Below, piece by piece: positions 16,662 through 25,229 of a DNA stretch of 64,000 bases. Positions within the stretch are counted from its first letter, which is position 1; each line of letters opens with the position of its first letter. Both the position numbers and the translations under genes were made by a program. The notes under the pieces are model-generated. The model was not told the origin of the DNA, made no database searches, and worked only from the letters and a program-made list of their open reading frames with translations. Source of the stretch: Streptomyces sp. NBC_00510 (GTDB taxonomy: Bacteria; Actinomycetota; Actinomycetes; Streptomycetales; Streptomycetaceae); assembly GCA_036013505.1 (NCBI GenBank), contig CP107851.1, positions 9,100,001 through 9,164,000 on the forward strand, in the 5' to 3' direction.

Positions 16662-18817
16662 CCACCGCACCCGCACCCGTCAGACCGGACCGTGAAAGCC
16701 CCGCCCTTCCCCCCGAGGCCGACGGGAAGCGCCGTGTCGGCGCAGGACTGCTCGACCCCGGACAGCTGTGGCTCGCCCTTCCCGACGCCCTGCGCAAGCT
16801 CAACCCGGTGACGCTGGTCCGCAACCCGATCATGTTCGTCACCGAGGTCGGCGCGGCCCTGACCACCGGGCTGGCCCTCGTCCATCCGACCGTGTTCGGC
16901 TGGCTGATCACGGTGTGGCTCTGGCTGACCGTCGTCTTCGGCAACCTCGCCGAGGCCGTCGCCGAGAGCCGCGGCAAGGCCCAGGCCGACTCGTTGCGCC
17001 GCATGCGCAAGTTGACCACCGCCCGCCGGCTGACGGAGGACGGCGAGAAGGTGGTGCACGCCATCGCGCTGCGCCGCGGTGACACCATCGTCGTCGAGGC
17101 CGGGGAGACGATCCCTGGTGACGGCGACGTCGTCGAGGGCGTCGCCAGCGTCGACGAGTCCGCCATCACCGGCGAGTCCGCACCCGTCATCCGCGAGGCG
17201 GGCGGCGACCGCTCGGCCGTCACAGGCGGCACCAAGGTGCTGTCCGACCGCATCGTCGTACGCATCACCCAGGAGTCCGGACGCAGCTTCCTGGACCGGA
17301 TGATCGGCCTGGTCGAGGGCGCCAACCGGCAGAAGACGCCGAACGAGCTCGCCCTCAACTTGCTGCTCGTCATGCTGACCTTCGTCTTCCTGGTCGCCGT
17401 CGTCACCCTGCAGCCCATGGCGATCTTCTCCAAGGGCTTCATGGGCGCCGCCCCCGACAGCGCGGCGATGACCGCCGACGGCGTCACCGGCATCGTCCTG
17501 GTCTCGCTGCTCGTCTGCCTCATCCCGACGACGATCGGCGCCCTGCTGTCGGCCATCGGCATCGCGGGAATGGACCGCCTGGTGCAGCGCAACGTCCTGG
17601 CCTCCTCCGGCCGTGCCGTCGAGGCCGCGGGCGACGTGAACACGCTCCTGCTCGACAAGACCGGCACCATCACCTACGGCAACCGGCAGGCGAGCGCCTT
17701 CCTGCCGGTCGGGGCCGTCGAGCCGGAACAGTTCGCCCGGTCCGCGCTGCTGTCGAGCCTCGCCGACCGGACCCCAGAGGGACGCTCCATCGTCGCCCAC
17801 GCCCGCGAGCACTACGCGCTGTCCCACCACAAGGCCGACGAGATCGACCTGCCCGACGCCCGGTGGGTGGCCTTCAGCGCCACCACCCGCATGTCCGGGG
17901 TGGACCTCCCCGGAGGCAGGAAGCTGCGCAAGGGTGCCGCCGCCGCGGTCGCCGCCTGGGTCCGCGACGAGGGCGGCACGGTCCCCGCGGGCATGGACGT
18001 GTACGTCGAGCAGGTGTCCGCCGCGGGCGGGACGCCGCTCGCCGTCGCCGAACTCCCGGCAGGTGGCGGCCCCGCGCGCGTCCTGGGCGTCATCCACCTC
18101 AAGGACGTCGTCAAGCCCGGGCTGCGCGAACGCTTCGAGGAGATGCGCCGGATGGGCATCCGCACCGTGATGATCACCGGCGACAACCCGGTGACCGCCC
18201 GCGCCATCGCCGAGGAGGCGGGCGTGGACGACTTCCTCGCCGAGGCGACCCCCGAGGACAAGCTCGCCCTGATCAAGCACGAGCAGGCCGGCGGCCACCT
18301 CGTCGCCATGACCGGCGACGGCACCAACGATGCCCCGGCACTGGCCCAGGCGGACGTGGGCGTCGCCATGAACACCGGCACCTCGGCCGCCAAGGAGGCC
18401 GGCAACATGGTCGACCTCGACTCCGACCCCACGAAGATCGTGGAGATCGTCGAGATCGGCAAGCAACTCCTCATCACCCGTGGCGCGCTGACGGCCTTCT
18501 CGATCGCCAACGACATCGCCAAGTACTTCGCGATCCTCCCCGCGATGTTCGGCGGGGTCTACCCGGCCCTCGACTCCGTGAACATCATGCGGCTGCACTC
18601 GCCCGCCTCGGCGATCCTGTCTGCCGTCGTCTTCAACGCCGTCGTCATCGTCGCGCTGATCCCGCTCGCCCTGCGGGGCGTCCGCTACCGGCCCAGCAGT
18701 GCCTCGGCGCTGCTCACCCGCAACCTGTGGGTATACGGCCTCGGCGGGGTGGTCGTGCCGTTCCTCGCGATCAAGCTCATCGACGTCGCCCTCGTCCAGT
18801 TCATCCCGGGGATCTGA
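16658..18817 (+). CDS. kdpB: Potassium-transporting ATPase ATP-binding subunit KdpB
   Basis: A 719-aa P-type ATPase subunit in the cytoplasmic membrane that phosphorylates and drives K+ uptake through KdpA. Landmarks: SAITGESAPVI in the actuator, DKTGTIT with phospho-Asp about residue 333, KGA near 430, and MTGDGTNDAPAL in the hinge. Start ATG 16658 has GGAGGGA 6 bases upstream and overlaps the kdpF remnant. kdpC follows after 2 bases. It is a paralog of the orphan kdpB at 5330; the two share long near-identical stretches such as the ATGAACACCGG region but differ at the N terminus and in the nucleotide domain. Confidence 0.96.
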   Translation: MTTAPAPVRPDRESPALPPEADGKRRVGAGLLDPGQLWLALPDALRKLNPVTLVRNPIMFVTEVGAALTTGLALVHPTVFGWLITVWLWLTVVFGNLAEAVAESRGKAQADSLRRMRKLTTARRLTEDGEKVVHAIALRRGDTIVVEAGETIPGDGDVVEGVASVDESAITGESAPVIREAGGDRSAVTGGTKVLSDRIVVRITQESGRSFLDRMIGLVEGANRQKTPNELALNLLLVMLTFVFLVAVVTLQPMAIFSKGFMGAAPDSAAMTADGVTGIVLVSLLVCLIPTTIGALLSAIGIAGMDRLVQRNVLASSGRAVEAAGDVNTLLLDKTGTITYGNRQASAFLPVGAVEPEQFARSALLSSLADRTPEGRSIVAHAREHYALSHHKADEIDLPDARWVAFSATTRMSGVDLPGGRKLRKGAAAAVAAWVRDEGGTVPAGMDVYVEQVSAAGGTPLAVAELPAGGGPARVLGVIHLKDVVKPGLRERFEEMRRMGIRTVMITGDNPVTARAIAEEAGVDDFLAEATPEDKLALIKHEQAGGHLVAMTGDGTNDAPALAQADVGVAMNTGTSAAKEAGNMVDLDSDPTKIVEIVEIGKQLLITRGALTAFSIANDIAKYFAILPAMFGGVYPALDSVNIMRLHSPASAILSAVVFNAVVIVALIPLALRGVRYRPSSASALLTRNLWVYGLGGVVVPFLAIKLIDVALVQFIPGI

Positions 18818-18819
18818 CC

Positions 18820-19662
18820 ATGGCTGATACCTCCACGCTGCCCCGCTGGGCCGCGCACCACCTCGCGGCCGTCCGCATGGTGCTCGCGCTCACCCTCCTC
18901 GTCGGACTGACCTACCCCCTCGGCATGACGCTGCTCGCCCAAGTGCCGGGCCTGCGTGACGCCTCGTCACGCGACACGCTCATCGGCAGGGCCTACGCCG
19001 ACGCCCAGGGCGACCCGCTGCCCGGCTACTTCCAGTCGCGCCCCTCCAACGCGGGCGACGGCTACGACACCGCGGCCTCCGGCGCCGGCAACCAGGGCGC
19101 CGAGAGCGTCGTCGACACCCCCGACAAGCCCAGCCTGCTCACCCAGGTGTGCTCGCGCAGCAAGACGGTCGGCGAGCGGGAGCACGTCGACGGTTCGCGC
19201 CCCTACTGCACTCCCGACGGCGTCGGCGCCGTGCTCGGCGTCTTCCGCCAGGGCGGCACCACGGGCCGCGTGACCCGCGTCGTCAGCCTCAACCAGCCCT
19301 GCCCCGCCCGGCCGTTCCTCACGGCCTACGAGCACGTGGCCGTCCGCTGCGCGGAACCCGGCGCCGACTACACCCGCGCCGTCGTCACCCCCGTACGCGG
19401 CGACGCCCCGGCCCGCCCCGAGGTCCCCGCCGACGCGGTCACCGCGAGCGGCAGCGGCCTCGACCCCGACATCAGCGCCGCGTACGCGGGCCTCCAGGCA
19501 CCCCGCGTCGCCCGCGAGCGGGCGGTCGGCGAGGACACCGTGCGCGCCCTGATCGCGAAGTACACCACCGGCCGCGCCCTCGGCGTGCTCGGCGAGCCCG
19601 CCGTCAACGTCGTCGAGCTCAACGCCGCCCTGGACCGCACCCACCCGACGCGCGGAGCGTGA
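18820..19662 (+). CDS. kdpC: Potassium-transporting ATPase subunit KdpC with insertion
   Basis: A 280-aa subunit, longer than the usual 190-220. One membrane helix (about 14-36) carries the family start RMVLALTLLVGLTYPLG, and the C-terminal landmark TASGSGLDPDISAAYA and the terminal VNVVELN are intact. Between YFQSRPSNAGDGYDTAASGAG and that landmark lies an extra stretch (about residues 105-200) with four cysteines (TQVCSRS, PYCTPDG, NQPCPAR, VRCAEPG), which would face outside and could form two disulfides. KdpC docks on KdpA near the selectivity filter. ATG 18820 lies 2 bases after kdpB, and kdpA follows by 8 bases. Confidence 0.94.
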   Translation: MADTSTLPRWAAHHLAAVRMVLALTLLVGLTYPLGMTLLAQVPGLRDASSRDTLIGRAYADAQGDPLPGYFQSRPSNAGDGYDTAASGAGNQGAESVVDTPDKPSLLTQVCSRSKTVGEREHVDGSRPYCTPDGVGAVLGVFRQGGTTGRVTRVVSLNQPCPARPFLTAYEHVAVRCAEPGADYTRAVVTPVRGDAPARPEVPADAVTASGSGLDPDISAAYAGLQAPRVARERAVGEDTVRALIAKYTTGRALGVLGEPAVNVVELNAALDRTHPTRGA

Positions 19663-19670
19663 GAGCAGAC

Positions 19671-21287
19671 ATGTACGGCTGGATCCAGGCTTCCCTCGTC
19701 ATCGCCGTCGTGGTGGGCCTCCACGTCCCGCTCGGCGACCACATGGCACGCGCCCTCGAGGGCGGCCGCCACCTGGGACCCGAGCGCGCCCTCTACCGCC
19801 TGTGCGGCGTCGACCCCGACAAGGAACAGGACTGGCGGCACTACCTGTTCGCGCTGCTGGCCTTCTCGGCCGTGAGCATCGCCGCCCTGTTCGCCCTGTT
19901 CACCCTGCAGGACCGGCTGCCGTGGTCGCTCGGCCGCGACGGCATGCCGTGGCGGCTCGCCCTGCACACCGCCGTCAGCTTCACCACCAACACCAGCTGG
20001 CAGAACTACGCGGGCGAGTCCACCACCGGCCATCTCGCCGTCATGGCGGGCCTGGGCACCCAGGCGTTCGCCTCCGGCGCGGTCGGCATCTGCGTCGCGC
20101 TGGCCCTCGTCCGCGGGCTGGTCCGGCGCGACACCGACCGGCTCGGCAACTTCTGGGTCGACCTCGTCCGCAGCGTCTTCCGCGTCTTCCTGCCCCTCGC
20201 GGTCGTCTCCGGACTCCTGCTGATCGCCCTCGGCGTGCCGCAGCACCTGTCGGGGAGCGACCAGCTCGCCGCCCCCGTCGGCTCGTGGGAGTCCATCAAG
20301 CTGATGTCGGGCGACGGCGGCGGTGTCTTCAACGCCAACAGCGCCCACCCCCTGGAGAACCCCTCGGCGTGGAGCAACACGCTCGAGATCGTGCTCATGC
20401 TCCTCATCCCGACCGCCCTGATCCGCACCTACGGCCGGCTCGTCGGCAGCCTGAAGCAGAGCTGGACCCTCCTCGCGGTGGTGGGCATCCTCTTCGGCCT
20501 GCTGCTGGCCGCCGCCAACCTCGCCCAGAGCGCCCACACCGGCACCGTCAGCGCCGCGGTGGGCGGCCAGACCGAGGGTACCGAGACCCGGTTCGGCGTC
20601 CCGGCGAGCACCCTGTTCGGCGTGTCGGCCACGGCCTCGGCGGACGGCGCCGCCAACTCCTCGTACGACAGCTTCTCCAGCCTCGGCGGCGGCGTCCTGC
20701 TGGCGGGCATGATGCTCGGCGAGATCGCGCCCGGCGGCACCGGGAGCGGCCTGTACGGACTGCTCGTGGCCGTCCTCGTCGCGGTCTTCGTCGGCGGCCT
20801 GATGGTCGGCCGCACGCCCGAGTACCTGCGCAAGCGGATCGGTACCGGGGAGATGCGGTACGTCGTGCTCTACGCGCTCGTCGCGCCCACCGCGATCCTG
20901 GTGTGCTCGGCCATCGCCGTCGCCCTGCCCGGCGGGCGCTCCTCGATGGGCAACCCCGGCCCGCACGGCCTGACCGAACTCGTCTACGCGTACACCAGCA
21001 ACACGGCCAGCAACGGCAGCGCGATGGCCGGCTTCAACGGCGCCACCGACCTGCACAACCTGCTGATGGTCGTCGCCATGCTGATCGGCCGCTACGTCCC
21101 CGTGGTGTTCGTCCTCGCCCTGGCGGGACGCCTCGCGCGCCAGCGGGCCGGTGTGGTCACGGTCGGCACGCTGCGCCCGCACGGGGTCAACTTCGTCGTC
21201 CTGGCCACCGGCGCCGCCCTGATCCTCGCCCTGCTGAACTTCCTGCCCGTTCTGTCCCTCGGCCCGGTGGCGGAGGGACTGCTGTAG
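19671..21287 (+). CDS. kdpA: Potassium-transporting ATPase channel subunit KdpA
   Basis: A 538-aa membrane channel subunit with about ten helices. The four selectivity-filter segments are visible: SFTTNTSWQNY (near 102), GDGGGVFNANSAHP (near 217), the SATASADGAANSSYDS region (near 323) and YTSNTASNGSAMAG (near 441). It is last in the operon, after kdpC, whereas kdpA normally precedes kdpB. Start ATG 19671; the ribosome site is a modest GAGAGC 5-10 bases upstream. The N terminus (MYGWIQASLVIAVVVGLHVPLG) is typical. All core parts appear intact, so a working pump is likely despite the changed order. Confidence 0.95.
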   Translation: MYGWIQASLVIAVVVGLHVPLGDHMARALEGGRHLGPERALYRLCGVDPDKEQDWRHYLFALLAFSAVSIAALFALFTLQDRLPWSLGRDGMPWRLALHTAVSFTTNTSWQNYAGESTTGHLAVMAGLGTQAFASGAVGICVALALVRGLVRRDTDRLGNFWVDLVRSVFRVFLPLAVVSGLLLIALGVPQHLSGSDQLAAPVGSWESIKLMSGDGGGVFNANSAHPLENPSAWSNTLEIVLMLLIPTALIRTYGRLVGSLKQSWTLLAVVGILFGLLLAAANLAQSAHTGTVSAAVGGQTEGTETRFGVPASTLFGVSATASADGAANSSYDSFSSLGGGVLLAGMMLGEIAPGGTGSGLYGLLVAVLVAVFVGGLMVGRTPEYLRKRIGTGEMRYVVLYALVAPTAILVCSAIAVALPGGRSSMGNPGPHGLTELVYAYTSNTASNGSAMAGFNGATDLHNLLMVVAMLIGRYVPVVFVLALAGRLARQRAGVVTVGTLRPHGVNFVVLATGAALILALLNFLPVLSLGPVAEGLL

Positions 21288-21326
21288 TGCCGACGGTCGG
21301 TCACCCCCCGATGCGAAGCTGAGGGG

Positions 21327-21878
21327 GTGACGAGGACCCAGTACTTCACCGCGACCAGCCTCGACGGCTTCATCGCCGACCCGGACGGCTCCCTCGACTG
21401 GCTCTTCGAGGTCGAGGGGGAGGGCTTCGAGCGCTTCAGGGCCTTCTTCGCCGGCGTCGGGGCCTTCGCGATGGGCGCGACCACGTACGAGTGGATCCTG
21501 GACCACGACCGGCTCCTGGAGCGGCCCGGGAAGTGGACCGAGTACTACGGCACCACCCCGGCCTGGGTCTTCACCCACCGGGACCTGCCCGCCGTCCCCG
21601 GGGCGGACGTCACCTTCGTGCGCGACGACGTCCGCCCCGTCCACGAGGCCATGACCACCGCCGCCGGGGGCCGGAACATCTGGCTGGTGGGCGGCGGTGA
21701 ACTGGTCGGCTCCTTCGCCGATCACGGGCTGCTGCACGACCTGATCCTGGGCGTCGCCCCGGTCACCCTCGGCGCCGGCGCACCGCTGCTGCCGAGGCGG
21801 CTGACCTCGGCCCGGCTGCGGCTGACGGGCGTCGAGCGGGTCGGCCAGTTCGCCTACCTCACGTACATGACGCGCTGA
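21327..21878 (+). CDS. RibD/dihydrofolate reductase-like family protein
   Basis: A 183-aa NADPH-binding reductase-like protein. Landmarks are the start YFTATSLDGFIADPDGSLDWL, AFAMGATTYEW in the middle and the nucleotide loop IWLVGGGELVGSFADHGLLHDL. It lacks the deaminase domain of true RibD, as usual in this large actinobacterial family. Start GTG 21327 follows GAAGCTGAGG. Physiological substrate unknown. It is followed by an alpha/beta hydrolase gene after 70 bases that hold a short tandem repeat. Confidence 0.9.
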   Translation: MTRTQYFTATSLDGFIADPDGSLDWLFEVEGEGFERFRAFFAGVGAFAMGATTYEWILDHDRLLERPGKWTEYYGTTPAWVFTHRDLPAVPGADVTFVRDDVRPVHEAMTTAAGGRNIWLVGGGELVGSFADHGLLHDLILGVAPVTLGAGAPLLPRRLTSARLRLTGVERVGQFAYLTYMTR

Positions 21879-21879
21879 G

Positions 21880-21906
21880 GCCGGTGCCGGTGCCGGTGCC
21901 GGTGCC
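21880..21906. repeat. Hexanucleotide tandem repeat GCCGGT
   Basis: Four and a half copies of GCCGGT in the short gap between two genes. Such a tract can vary by slippage and could change spacing before the hydrolase gene; no other meaning is apparent. Confidence 0.85.
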
Positions 21907-21948
21907 TGCGATGCGCGGCGCGGCGCACTTCCGTGCGAGCATCTGCGG

Positions 21949-22734
21949 ATGCTCATACTCGCCGACGAACTCGGACGTCTCGCCTGCACGGTGACGGGGG
22001 ACGGGCCGCCCGTCGTCCTCGTGCACGCCGGCGTCGCCGACCACCGGATGTGGGACGGGGTCGTGCCCGGCCTCGCGCAGCACCACACCGTCATCCGCTA
22101 CGACTTGCGCGGCTTCGGCCAGTCCCCACCACCGGCCGGCCCGTTCAGCGAACACGACGACCTGCGCCGCGTCCTGGACCACTTCGGCCTCGACCGCGCC
22201 CGCGTGGTCGGCGCGTCCTTCGGCGGCCGCGTGGCACTCGACTTCGCGCTCGCCCACCCCGGACGCGTCCACTCCCTGGCCGTCTTCTCCCCGCCGTGGC
22301 CGGGGTACGACTGGTCGCCGCAGATGATCGCCTACGACGAGGCCGAGACCGAGGCGCTCGCGGCGGGCGACCACGAGGCCGCGGTCCGCGTCAACCTGGA
22401 CATGTGGCTGCGCGGCCCGGCCCGCGGATGGGACGAGGTCCCCGCCGGGGCGGCCGACCGGCTGCGTGGGCCGCTGCGGACGGCGTTGATCCACCAGGGC
22501 ACGGTCGAGGCGCACTCACAGGGCCGCGCGGACGGCGACGTCGCGGCCCTCTCCGTGCCCACCCTGATCGGCATCGGCCTCCTCGACGTGCCGGACTTCC
22601 AGGACATCGCCCGCCGCTACGCCGCCACGATCCCCGGCGCCACCCTGGCCGAGTTCCCGGCCGCGGCCCACCTCGTCGCCATGGACGCCCCCGCCGACGT
22701 GACGGCCGCGCTGCTTCCCTTCCTCGCCCGCTAG
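21949..22734 (+). CDS. Alpha/beta hydrolase
   Basis: A 261-aa hydrolase of the 3-oxoadipate enol-lactonase/esterase type. VVLVHAGVADHRMWDGV forms the oxyanion region, DLRGFGQS is the next conserved turn, the nucleophile elbow is GASFGGRVALD (near 90), the acid may be in IGLLDVPDF and the His is in PAAAHLVAMD. Start ATG 21949 lacks a clear ribosome site. Substrate unknown. Confidence 0.88.
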   Translation: MLILADELGRLACTVTGDGPPVVLVHAGVADHRMWDGVVPGLAQHHTVIRYDLRGFGQSPPPAGPFSEHDDLRRVLDHFGLDRARVVGASFGGRVALDFALAHPGRVHSLAVFSPPWPGYDWSPQMIAYDEAETEALAAGDHEAAVRVNLDMWLRGPARGWDEVPAGAADRLRGPLRTALIHQGTVEAHSQGRADGDVAALSVPTLIGIGLLDVPDFQDIARRYAATIPGATLAEFPAAAHLVAMDAPADVTAALLPFLAR

Positions 22735-22876
22735 GGACGCCGCACCGCCAACGCGGTGGCGCTCCCGTCCGCCCCGTCCGCACGTGGGGGCGCGGGGGTA
22801 GGGATCATCCCCGCGGACCGTGGACGTCCGACGTGCCCCCGCACGCCGGACGGGGCAAGGGAAAGGAGCAACCCCT

Positions 22877-23320
22877 GTGGACATGAAACTCGAGGTCGTG
22901 GTGGTGCCCGTCGCCGACGTCGACCGGGCCAAGGACTTCTACGTGGGCCTCGGCTGGCGGCTGGACGCGGACCTCACCACCGGCGAGGACTTCCGCGTGG
23001 TCCAGGTGACCCCGCCCGGCTCGCTCTGCTCGGTCATCTTCGGCACCGGGGTCAGCTCGGCGGCGCCCGGCTCGGTCCAGGGCCTCCACCTGATCGTGGA
23101 GGACGTGGTCGCCGCCCGCGAGGAGCTCGTGGGGCGCGGGGTCGAGGTGAGCGAACCGTTCCATGACGCCGGGGGGATCTTCCACCGTGCCGGGACGGAA
23201 GGACGCGTGTCCGGCGCCGACGCGGAGCGACGCAGCTACTGCTCCTTCGCGTCGTTCAACGACCCCGACGGCAACGAATGGGTGTTCCAGGAGATCACGG
23301 AGCGGCTGCCGGGCCGCTGA
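22877..23320 (+). CDS. Glyoxalase/VOC superfamily protein
   Basis: A 147-aa protein with paired beta-alpha-beta-beta-beta units: first MKLEVVVVPVADVDRAKDFYVGLGWRLD, then GLHLIVEDVVAAREELVGRGVEV, ending in FNDPDGNEWVFQEI. The glutamate in WVFQE and a His in GLHL fit metal ligands of the family, so a dioxygenase, lyase or resistance role is possible. Start GTG 22877 has AAAGGAG 9 bases upstream; ATG two codons later is the alternative. Substrate unknown. Confidence 0.9.
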   Translation: MDMKLEVVVVPVADVDRAKDFYVGLGWRLDADLTTGEDFRVVQVTPPGSLCSVIFGTGVSSAAPGSVQGLHLIVEDVVAAREELVGRGVEVSEPFHDAGGIFHRAGTEGRVSGADAERRSYCSFASFNDPDGNEWVFQEITERLPGR

Positions 23321-23350
23321 CCTCCGCTCCTGGCGCCGTACGGTTCCGCA

Positions 23351-23375
23351 CCGCGGGCGCGCGCCGCGCCCGCGG
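23351..23375. terminator. Perfect GC hairpin between VOC and TetR genes
   Basis: CCGCGGGCGCG (23351-23361), loop CGC, CGCGCCCGCGG (23365-23375): an 11-bp perfect stem between two convergent genes, 30 bases after one stop and 11 bases before the other. Likely bidirectional terminator. Confidence 0.75.
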
Positions 23376-23386
23376 CGCCAGAACCT

Positions 23387-24007
23387 TCACACGGTGGCGA
23401 CGGCCTTCTGAGGCCCGGTCACGCCGAGGATGGCCAGGCAGTTCGTCCACAGCGGGCTGAGGCGCCCGGTGTCGTTGTACAGCTTGGCGAAGAGCACCTG
23501 TCCCTCGAGCTGGGCGACGATCGACGCCGCGGCCGCGTGGGTGTCGGCGACGGTGACATCGCCCCGCTCACGGGCCTCGGTGACGACCTCGTCGATCATG
23601 TCGACCTGCGTCTCGAAGATCTCCTGCAGCCGTCCGCGGATGGACTCGGTCTGGTTGCTCATCTCCAGCGTCAGGTTGCCGAACATGCACCCGGAGACCG
23701 TGCCGCAGGACTGCTGGCCCGCGTGCTGGCTCTCCTCGGTCGCCTCGAACAGCCGGCGCAGCCGCTCCAGGGGTGCCTCGTCGGCGCCCAGGATGCGGGT
23801 CCACTCGCGCCTCTGCGCCGCCCAGTGCTCGTCGATGACGGTCAGGGCGAGGGCTTCCTTGGACTCGAAGAAGTAGTAGAAGCTGCCCTTGGGCACCCCG
23901 GCCGCCTTGCAGATCTCGGCCACCCCCAGCGCGGAGTAGCCGCGCTGCTCGATGAGCGTCTGCGCGGCAGTGATGATCTTCTCCCTGGCATCACTTGTGC
24001 GTCCCAT
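23387..24007 (-). CDS. TetR family repressor
   Basis: A 206-aa regulator. The DNA-binding domain (about 1-55) reads REKIITAAQTLIEQRGYSALGVAEICKAAGVPKGSFYYFFESKEALALTVID, close to the consensus. The ligand domain has GCMFGNLTLEM and the C-terminal block QLEGQVLFAKLYNDTGRLSPL typical of the TetR_C_6-like/YcdC-like group that senses small electrophiles. A -10-like TATACT lies 6 bases before the ATG, so the mRNA is probably leaderless. It is divergent from the LysR gene with the SDR gene beyond, a common trio in actinobacteria. Confidence 0.9.
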   Translation of the reverse strand: MGRTSDAREKIITAAQTLIEQRGYSALGVAEICKAAGVPKGSFYYFFESKEALALTVIDEHWAAQRREWTRILGADEAPLERLRRLFEATEESQHAGQQSCGTVSGCMFGNLTLEMSNQTESIRGRLQEIFETQVDMIDEVVTEARERGDVTVADTHAAAASIVAQLEGQVLFAKLYNDTGRLSPLWTNCLAILGVTGPQKAVATV

Positions 24008-24013
24008 GACAGC

Positions 24014-24019
24014 AGTATA
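24014..24019 (-). promoter_or_regulatory. -10 box TATACT of leaderless tetR mRNA
   Basis: TATACT (minus strand) ends 6 bases before the ATG at 24007, which would place the transcript start on the start codon. The adjoining segment with CGATCG (24024-24029) is a plausible place for TetR autoregulation, but no clean palindrome centres there. Confidence 0.5.
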
Positions 24020-24198
24020 CGACCGATCGACTATTGTGTCGTCGACCGGCCGGTCCCCCTGCTTCCCCCGGCCGGGAATCCCGACCGGCCCCCATCCTGG
24101 GCGCGCCGGCGGGGCGCGCGCCAGGACCGGTTTCCTCCCTGCTGCGAGGCTGCGACTCCCACACGCCCCCCGTGGCGGAGATCCAGCAGGCCAGGCCC

Positions 24199-24204
24199 TA
24201 GCAT
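24199..24204 (+). promoter_or_regulatory. -10 box TAGCAT of leaderless lysR mRNA
   Basis: TAGCAT lies 6 bases before the GTG at 24211 and no ribosome site is present, which fits leaderless translation from the GTG. A clear -35 was not found. Confidence 0.4.
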
Positions 24205-24210
24205 GGCGGC

Positions 24211-25125
24211 GTGGAGCTGCGTCAACTTCGGTATTTCGTCGCGGTCGCCGAGGAGCTGAACTTCGGGAGGGCGGCCGAACGGCTCCTGATCGCCGGGCCT
24301 TCACTGTCCCAGCAGATCAAGGCGCTCGAACGCGACCTGGGGGTCAGGCTCTTCGACCGCGACCGCCGCTCGGTGTCGATCACCCCCGCGGGCTCGGCGC
24401 TGCTGCCGCACGTCCGGGCGCTGCTGGAGCGCGCCGACGACGTGGGGCGCCGCGCCAAGCAGCTGGCCGGCTCGGAGGCGGTGCGGCTCGGCTACACCAA
24501 CTGGCTCCCCGCCGACCTGGCGGCCCGTGCGTCCGCGGTGGCCCGGCTGCACGTGGACGCGTGGATCGGGCCCTCCCACACCCAGGCCGCCCGGGTGGCC
24601 GAGGGCGGCCTGGACCTCGCGATCTGCTGGGTGCAGACGGCGGACCTGGAGCGGTGCGGCCTGCGGTCCCGGCTCCTGGGCGCGGATCTGCTCTACGCGG
24701 TCTCCACCGGCGACGACACCAGTGCCGTCCGGGCCGAGGACACCGTCGTCCTCCTCGACGACGACACCACCACCTGGCAGTCGTGGAACGTCTACGCGGA
24801 GCGTTTCGCCGCCGACACGGGGGCCCGCACGATCCGTACCTCCGATGGCGGGATCACCGGCAGCGGGTTCTTCGACCACGTCCGCCGCTGCCGCGGTCCG
24901 GTCGTCAACTCCCCCAAGGGCCAGACCACCCCGCTCCCCCCGGACCTGGTCAAACGGCCGGTGATCGCGCCCGAGGTCTACTGGACCTGGTCGCTGGTGT
25001 GGCGCGCCGACGAGGTCCGCGACTCGGTGCTGGCCGTGGTGGACGCCCTGGCCGAGGGCGTGGGCGACCTCGGCATCCACGGCCCGGGCGTCTGGCTCCC
25101 CGACGGAGATCCCTACAAGCGATAG
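24211..25125 (+). CDS. LysR family transcriptional regulator
   Basis: A 304-aa regulator. The N-terminal winged helix is standard: MELRQLRYFVAVAEELNFGRAAERL, then SLSQQIKALERDLGVRLFDR. The effector domain begins about residue 90 but is unusual, opening with EAVRLGYTNWLPADLAARA and containing a WQSWNVYAERF stretch, so the ligand is hard to guess. It faces the TetR gene and precedes the SDR gene by 104 bases, its likely target. Confidence 0.92.
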   Translation: MELRQLRYFVAVAEELNFGRAAERLLIAGPSLSQQIKALERDLGVRLFDRDRRSVSITPAGSALLPHVRALLERADDVGRRAKQLAGSEAVRLGYTNWLPADLAARASAVARLHVDAWIGPSHTQAARVAEGGLDLAICWVQTADLERCGLRSRLLGADLLYAVSTGDDTSAVRAEDTVVLLDDDTTTWQSWNVYAERFAADTGARTIRTSDGGITGSGFFDHVRRCRGPVVNSPKGQTTPLPPDLVKRPVIAPEVYWTWSLVWRADEVRDSVLAVVDALAEGVGDLGIHGPGVWLPDGDPYKR

Positions 25126-25128
25126 ATT

Positions 25129-25146
25129 TTCGGCTGTATGCCGGAA
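25129..25146. promoter_or_regulatory. Inverted repeat before the SDR gene
   Basis: TTCGGC (25129-25134) and GCCGGAA (25140-25146) pair with one bulged base. It begins 4 bases after the LysR stop and 84 bases before the SDR start. It may be a LysR site or a small terminator. Confidence 0.3.
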
Positions 25147-25229
25147 TTGTCGCTCGGTCCTCGCCGTTGTAGGTGACCGGTCGGCTATCTCGCCGGCGCA
25201 GTCCCCACCCCATCCATCGGGAGCAGGTC

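Noticed and set aside
15047..18598. A 1183-aa minus-strand open frame over lysA and kdpB
   Set aside because: Antisense shadow of two well-supported genes; no motif of its own.
21880..21906. GCCGGT repeat as an attachment site or mobile-element edge
   Set aside because: Simple six-base repeat without flanking duplications or an integrase at the place.
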